DNA of 64,000 nt from Prinsepia uniflora (lineage: Eukaryota > Streptophyta > Magnoliopsida > Rosales > Rosaceae): the NCBI GenBank assembly GCA_032719365.1, contig CM064871.1, positions 32,647,566-32,711,565 on the forward strand, given 5' to 3'. The first letter of the stretch is position 1. The number at the start of each line of letters is the position of its first letter. Positions 58,185-64,000 of this stretch are shown here, piece by piece. A program made the position numbers and the translations under genes. The notes beneath the pieces were generated by a model. That model did no database searches and was not told where the DNA came from. It saw nothing but the letters and a program-made list of their open reading frames with translations.

Positions 58185-61100
58185 TGACAGGACCCATCCC
58201 AATCCCCCCGGGATTAGTGCGGGATGACCCTGCTCCCGTCTGACACGAAGTGTCAGACAAGGGATACTTTTGTCCTTTGCCCTCCCGGGCTATCAGAGTA
58301 CGCCAGGATCCGGAGGAGGTATGTGATATCTCGATCTCTGCTACAGTCCACATCCGATGTCAACCTGAAGGGCAGTCAAAACATTAAAAGCTGTGAGTGG
58401 ACAAACCAAGAGTTTATAAACCATTTCATAAGGAAGACATTTGTACCCTTCACTAAAAAGCATGCATGCATTCGAAAACCATTTATTCAAAACAAACCAT
58501 ATGTGGGACTAAGCTCAAAGCAAATATAAACCAAGGTCGAAAGGACCACAATGAAAACGACCATACGGGCCACTGCCCAAATCCATAAGGGACTCGGCCC
58601 CAAACCATAAAGAAACCAAGTACACGAGTCACTGCTCAAATCCTGTGCACACCTGTCCACACCACATATCATATATCATATATACATCACATACATATAT
58701 ATAAGTCACACAACCAATCCTGTCACGGTATCCAAAGCTACGCGCGTGCTACCTGGGTCTCAATCCGAGTCATCTCAAAGTCAAGGTCAATGTCCGCAGA
58801 CCACTGACCCTACCTGAGGTAATAGTAACCATAGCCTTCCTGAGAGTAAGGAACCCAACTGGGGGGTGACTCCACTCAGTCGGTGCTCCGTGACTACTCC
58901 GGGGTCCACCCAGGCCAACGACCCTCCCCGGAGGAGATAATAGAAGTAGAGGAAGGTAAATGAACATATATATACATAACATAATATCCATGCCCGGTTC
59001 CCCTGAACCGTCATGATCCATAATATTCAACAAGGGTTCATGCCGGTTCCCATAAACCGTCATGAACCATGATACCATAACAAGGGTTCATGCCGGTTCC
59101 CATAAACCGTCATGAACCTGGGAATCCATTTAAGGTTCCCTGACCTGAAATCAAAACCGTAAAGTGACTGGGTCTCGTGCCCGAACATAGGACATCAACT
59201 GGGCACCGTGCCCGAAATCCGAGGTCATATGCCCGAGACAAAACCAAATGGGTCTCATACCCGAGTTTATCCTTTTGAAATTCAAATCCAGTTCATTTAA
59301 ATCAATACAGAAATACAGACCCGTACAAGCACCGTATAAGGCCGGAACCTTGAAATATGTGCTTATAGGTAACCACATACAAATGCACCCATGGCATCAT
59401 CAAACATGTATTAAAACATATAACAAACATTTATGCATGCACCAATTTAGAAAACAAGGTCCACTCACAGACCGTCCGAGCTGCCGCCTCGATTTGCGTG
59501 CTATACGGCTCCCCGAGCCGATCACCGTCACCGGGACTCCCAAACCTGTCCAAATCGTAATAGAAGGTTACTAACTACTTAATTAACCTCCTACCAAAGC
59601 CTCGTAATTTTCCCGTATTTTTAACTATTTTTAATCCCGAACATAAACCTTCTGATGCCCCGAAACATATCGAGACGGTGTCCGATTGACACGAAACTAG
59701 TCCCAAAATGTTCGTTACATCGAATAGATGATTTCCCGTGTTGAACACTTTCCCAAATTCCCTGCCACGCGCCCTCACGTGCCGCCTGAAGTGGCTGCGC
59801 GTGGGCCTCACGCGCCTGCTACAGTACCTGCTGACGTCATCGTTGACGTCAGCATGACGTCATCTGACAGCTGTCAGGTCTGACATGTCAGACTCTAACA
59901 GGTGCCACGTGTCATGCTCCCATTGGTCCACGTCACTGTGCTGTTAGTGCCACGTGGCAGTCTGACATGTGCCACGTGTCATCACGGCACTGGTCCACGT
60001 CAGTGACACGTGTCAGCCCCTGATTGGGCCACGTCACTGACATGTCAGTGCTGACTGTGCACTGACATGTGACACGTGTCGGCTAATGAGTGGTCCACGT
60101 TACCTGACAATCTGACAGGTGTCACGTCATCATGCCACGTCACCACCTTCAACCACTCGACGGGTTGACCCGAACCCTGCAACCGGGTCGCCGTGACCCG
60201 CGACTTGACCCGGCCGGTTCTCCACCGTCCGACCATCAAAATGCCTCCCGTTTGTCCAATTTTCATCCTCTAATCCTAACCTAGGGTTCTATGACATTAA
60301 AATGGAAGAAAAACATCAAAAACCCGTACCTTCAATTCGGCCATGGCGGCCGTGACTTCTCTCGCCGTTCACGGCTGTTCCAAGCCGTCCAACACCTCGA
60401 AACCAATCCCATTCATCTCCTGGGATCCCTAGAAACCTTACCCAATTAATGGAATCAAGTAAAAACCATTAAAATCAAATTTTCAAAATTTGAAATATTT
60501 TCACCTCACGGGTTCTCTCTCCCTGCCGTGTCCTCCGCCGTGGCTGGCCGTGGCTTGCCATCCTCAACCTCCTTCCACCACCTCACGGTCATGTTCAACT
60601 CACACAAGCAAGGAATGGTGATGGTGTGTGTGTGTTTCGGATTTGTGAAGGAAAAAGGAAGAAAATGAAAAATGAAGAAGAATGATGAAGGTGATGTCGT
60701 GGAGGAGAAGGGAGAAGGAAATGATGTGATCAGATGAGGGAATGAGAGATGGAGGGCGAGGATTTAAAAATGGAATTGAAATGGATGGCTAGGATTGAAT
60801 TAGGTGTGGATTGGATTATAAAATTAATTAAATAATATTAATTAATTATATAGATCCCCAAATTGGGGGATCAAGTCAATGGGATGAGTGACACTTGTCA
60901 CTCATCCATGAGGCCCACTAAAATATCTGCCCAATCAGATTTCACCAAATCGTCCCCGTCTCGAAGTTTATGCATAGTGAAATCGAACTTCCGTGACCCA
61001 TAACTCTTCCGTTCGAAGTCCGATTTCAGTGTGCCGCCTGCCTATGGATTCGTATCGTCCTCATCTACGTAACGGTCTTCGGCCCTCGGCTATCGGACCT

Positions 61101-61422
61101 CCCGGTCAAAAAGTCAACATTTGACCTCATTTAACCAAAATTACCAAAATGCCCCTAAACTTCCGAACGTCATATCTTCCTCCCCGAACGTCGGAATTGA
61201 ACGTGCCACCTGTCTATGAACTCGTGACATCACGAACTACGTCACGGTCATCGGTCAAAGTCTATTTGAACGCCCGATTGAAAAGTCAACGTTTTGCCAC
61301 CACTAGGGGCAAAACGGTCATTTCGCATCGTTCGTCCGATTTCGCCCAACTAATCACGGATTAGCCTCACTAATCGTGATTAGTCACTAATCTAATCCTG
61401 GAATTTGGGACGGGTCGTTACA
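58185..61422 (-). mobile_element. Nested solo LTR (3.2 kb), TSD GCAGA
   Basis: On plus TGACAGGACCCATCCC to GGGACGGGTCGTTACA, flanked by GCAGA at 58180-58184 and 61423-61427. It carries three hairpin units (about 59000-59117), the ACGT array (59830-60150), the palindrome (60881) and TTGAC pairs. It is inserted in the same-family LTR of element I. Confidence 0.9.
59830..60150 (-). promoter_or_regulatory. Second ACGT site array
   Basis: About 14 ACGT cores in 320 bp by eye: three TGACGTCA-type sites (59832-59862), then CCACGTGTC, CCACGTGGC, GACACGTGTC and several CCACGTCAC, with CTGACATGTCAG palindromes. Same order as at 49059 in a different LTR family. Confidence 0.6.
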
Positions 61423-61427
61423 GCAGA

Positions 61428-63039
61428 CCACTGATCCTACTCGAGGTAATAGTAACCATAGCCTTCCTGAGAGTAAGGAACCCAACTAGGGGTGACTCCA
61501 CTCAGTCGGTGCTCCGTGACTACTCCGGGTTCCACCCAGGCCAACGACCCTCCCCGGAGGAGATAATAGAAGTAAAGGAAGGTAGATGAACATATATATA
61601 CATAGCATAAACATTCATAACCGGTTCCCGTGAACCGTCATGATCCATAATATCCATAATCAGGTAAGATGCCGGTTCCCATAAACCGTCATGTACCGTA
61701 ATAACATAACCGAGGTAACATGCCGGTTCCCATAAACCGTCATGTACCGTAATAACCAACAAGGGTTCATGCCGGTTCCCATAAACCGTCATGAACCATG
61801 ATACCATAACAAGGGTTCATGCCGGTTCCCATAAACCGTCATGAACCTGGGAATCCATTTAAGGTTCCCTGACCTGAAATCAAAACCGTAAAGTGACTGG
61901 GTCTCGTACCCGAACATAGGACATCAACTGGGCACCGTGCCAGGAATCTGAGGTCATATGCCCGAGACAAAACCAAATGGGTCTCATATCCGAGTTTATC
62001 CTTTTATAAATCCAAAGCCATTTCATTAAAACCAATAAAGAAATACAGACCCGTATAAGCACCGTATAAGGCCGAAACCTCGAAATACGTGCTTATACGT
62101 AACCAAATACAAATGCACCCATGGCATTACAAACAAGCATTTAAAACATATAATAAACATTTATGCATGCACCAATTTAGAAAACAAGGTCCACTCACAG
62201 ACCGTCCGAGCTGCCGCCTCGATTTGCGTGCCATTCGGCTCCCCGAGCCGATCACCATCACCGGGACTCCCAAACCTGTCCAAATTTTAATAGAAGTTTA
62301 CTAACTACTTAATTAACCTCCTACCAAAGCCCCGTAATTTTCCCGAACTTTTAACTATTTTTAAACCGACCCTAAACCTTCCGACACCCCGAAAACTATC
62401 GAAACGATGTCCGATTGACGCAAGACCAGTCCCAAAATCTTCGTTACATCGAATAGAAGATTCCCCGTGTTGAACACCTTCCCAAATTATGGACCACCTT
62501 CCCAAAATCTTTGTCACTCATCCATGGGACCCACCAAAATATCTGCCCAATCAGATTTCGCCAAGTCGTCCCCGTCTCGAAGTTCGTGCATAGTGAAATC
62601 GAACTTCCGTTACCCATAACTCTCTCGTTCGAAGTCCGATTTCAGTGTGCCGCCTATCTATGGATTCGTATCGTCCTTATCTACGTAACGGTCTTCGGCC
62701 CTCGGCCATCGGACCTCCCGGTCAAAAAGTCAACATTTGACCCCCATTTAACCAAAATTACCAAAATGCCCCTAAACTTCCGAACGTCATAACTTCCTCC
62801 ACGAACGTCGGAATTGAACGTGCCACCTGTCTATGAACTCGTGACGTCACGAACTACGTCACAGTCATCGGTCAAAGTCCATTTGACCGCCCGATTGAAA
62901 AGTCAATGTTTTGCCACGATCAGGGGCAAAACGGTCGTTTCGCATCGTTCGTCCGATTTCGCCCAACTAATCACGGATTAACCTCACTAATCGTGATTAG
63001 TCACTAATCTAATCATGGAATTTGGGACAGGTCGTTACA
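61428..63039 (-). mobile_element. 5' LTR of element I, distal piece with internal deletion
   Basis: Continues the LTR from CCACTGATCCTACTCGAGG and matches 51234 onward, including five hairpin units at 61615-61846. Near 62497-62512 a stretch equal to about 52314-53092 is missing, with short filler CTTCCCAAAATCTT. Ends GGGACAGGTCGTTACA. Confidence 0.88.
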
Positions 63040-63044
63040 CAAAT

Positions 63045-64000
63045 CCCCCGAGATTAACGTGGGACGTGTCTGCTCCCGTCTAACAAGAAGTGTCAGATCA
63101 GAGATACTTTCGTCCTTAGCCCAACTGGGACTACCAGAGAGCGCCAGGATCCAGAGAAGGAGTGTGATGTCTCGGTCTTTACTACAACCCGTATCCGCCA
63201 TCAACCTGAAGGACATTCAAACCATCAAAAGTCGTGAGTGGACAAAACAAACATTTAATAAAAACATTTTCACGAAAATAAGATTTTTGCCTTTCATTGA
63301 AAATCACGCATGCATTCAAAAACTGTTTATCAAACATTCACAAAACCATTGGCGCCTTGACCAAAAACAATAAATTAAATACATGGGAACTCAATCCAAA
63401 ACATTTTCCATAAGGACTCAGCCCGATCAAATATAAGTGGGACTCTGCCCAAATCCAATTCATGTGGGTCTCAGCCCAAAACTATTCTCAGTGAAATACC
63501 AATCATACAACATAGGGTTTCAGCCCCAAACCATTTTTTCATAACATAGAACACGGGGTCTCTGCCCTAAATCACTTTCCGTGAAATCTCGTATACATAT
63601 ATGCAACCCATCCTCAGCATCTCAGATAAGATGCCAACTCGGGGCACACAGCCCCTAGGGAACTCATCCCCGATATCTGTCACGATTTATTTAAATACGT
63701 ATGCATACTACTCGGGGTCTCACTCCGAGTCTACCCCCAGGAATTCCACATCTGGGAGGCTCTGTCCAATATCCAGGATCCACAAAGTCTGGATGACTGT
63801 CTCCGGACCTAGTCCGAGACCATATCATAACTCCCACTTCTGGAATGGGCTCCCTATGGGGATTACTCATTCCAGTTAGTGGATCGTGACTCTCTAGGTC
63901 GACGACTGGAGGAGACCAAACAAATCATGTCGGAGGGTATATACATTTTCAAAATACTTTCTTTCAAATCTCAATTTAACTGGGTCTCATACCCGAATCT
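63045..64000 (-). mobile_element. LTR J, continued to window end
   Basis: Continues the LTR head at 50612. Contains a terminal stem-loop variant (GTCTAACAAGAAGTGTCAGA, 63078), acceptor-like rc CCTGAAGGACATTC (63204), GTCGTGAGTGGAC (63230), GCATGCATTC, and tandem GGGTCTCAGCCC-like units (63400-63590). The distal end is outside the window. Confidence 0.75.

Larger units (their letters stand above)
50632..63039 (-). mobile_element. Element I, full-length LTR element, TSD CAAAT
   Basis: 3' LTR 50632-53620, internal 53621-56979, PBS 56965, 5' LTR 56980-63039 (with insertion and deletion). CAAAT flanks both ends exactly. The internal region is decayed and the LTRs are close to each other by eye (for example both have GATCCTACTCGAGG, unlike the nested LTR). 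The target is the first 20 bp of LTR J. Confidence 0.9.

Noticed and set aside
57019..58529. Repeated 60-101 codon frames around each LTR head
   Set aside because: Identical frames recur because the LTR head is duplicated; no coding features.

Overview
This window looks like a piece of plant (probably eudicot) repeat-rich heterochromatin. I find no complete host gene. Nearly every base belongs to LTR retrotransposons, inserted into one another up to four levels deep. The dominant family is a Ty3/gypsy chromovirus-like group with very long LTRs (about 2.3 to 3.2 kb). These LTRs begin TGTAACGACCC or a variant, end in GGGATGGGTCCTGACA or a variant, and are followed by a TGGTATCAGAGC primer-binding site (initiator tRNA-Met type). 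Organism assignment rests on element types (Cassandra TRIM, Athila-like gag, CACTA transposon, captured plant C2-domain gene); I cannot name the species.

Left part (1-22318): the 3' end of a chromovirus (RNase H, integrase, chromodomain, PPT, 3' LTR to 4591) appears to have inserted 6 bp from the end of a Cassandra LTR. That Cassandra copy (4592-4988) sits in the 5' LTR of a second, badly decayed element (4989-12070), which also holds a Cassandra solo LTR with a perfect AAGTT duplication (6548-6877). Next come an LTR fragment, an Athila-like gag pseudogene (13694-15360) cut by a 2.3 kb solo LTR (TSD AAGTA), and more LTR and internal fragments.

Middle (21871-36483): an old chromovirus integrase is split by a non-autonomous LTR element E (22319-35841). 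E contains (i) a CACTA DNA transposon (23889-29338, TSD ATT) that has captured three exons of a C2-domain ABA-related (CAR) gene on the minus strand, and (ii), in its 3' LTR, a young gag-only retroelement (31772-35222). The LTR 3' part of that gag-only element is homologous to Cassandra, including the 5S-rRNA-like C-box.

Right part (36484-64000): element H (minus strand, gag fragment, 5' LTR 47762-50544) is interrupted by a solo LTR (37389-43500, TSD TAATA), which is itself interrupted by another solo LTR (39654-42571, TSD CCACA). H gag is also interrupted by an aberrant 3.2 kb insertion with 59-bp inverted LTR ends (43877-47058, TSD CTGGC). Element I (50632-63039, TSD CAAAT) lies in the head of yet another LTR, and its right LTR carries a same-family LTR inserted at GCAGA plus a 603-bp head duplication.

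The most interesting unexplained signals lie inside the long LTRs: tandem hairpin arrays with compensatory base changes, a putative intron in the LTR leader, and dense arrays of ACGT (bZIP-type) sites. All coordinates were read by eye; no alignment or database search was run.
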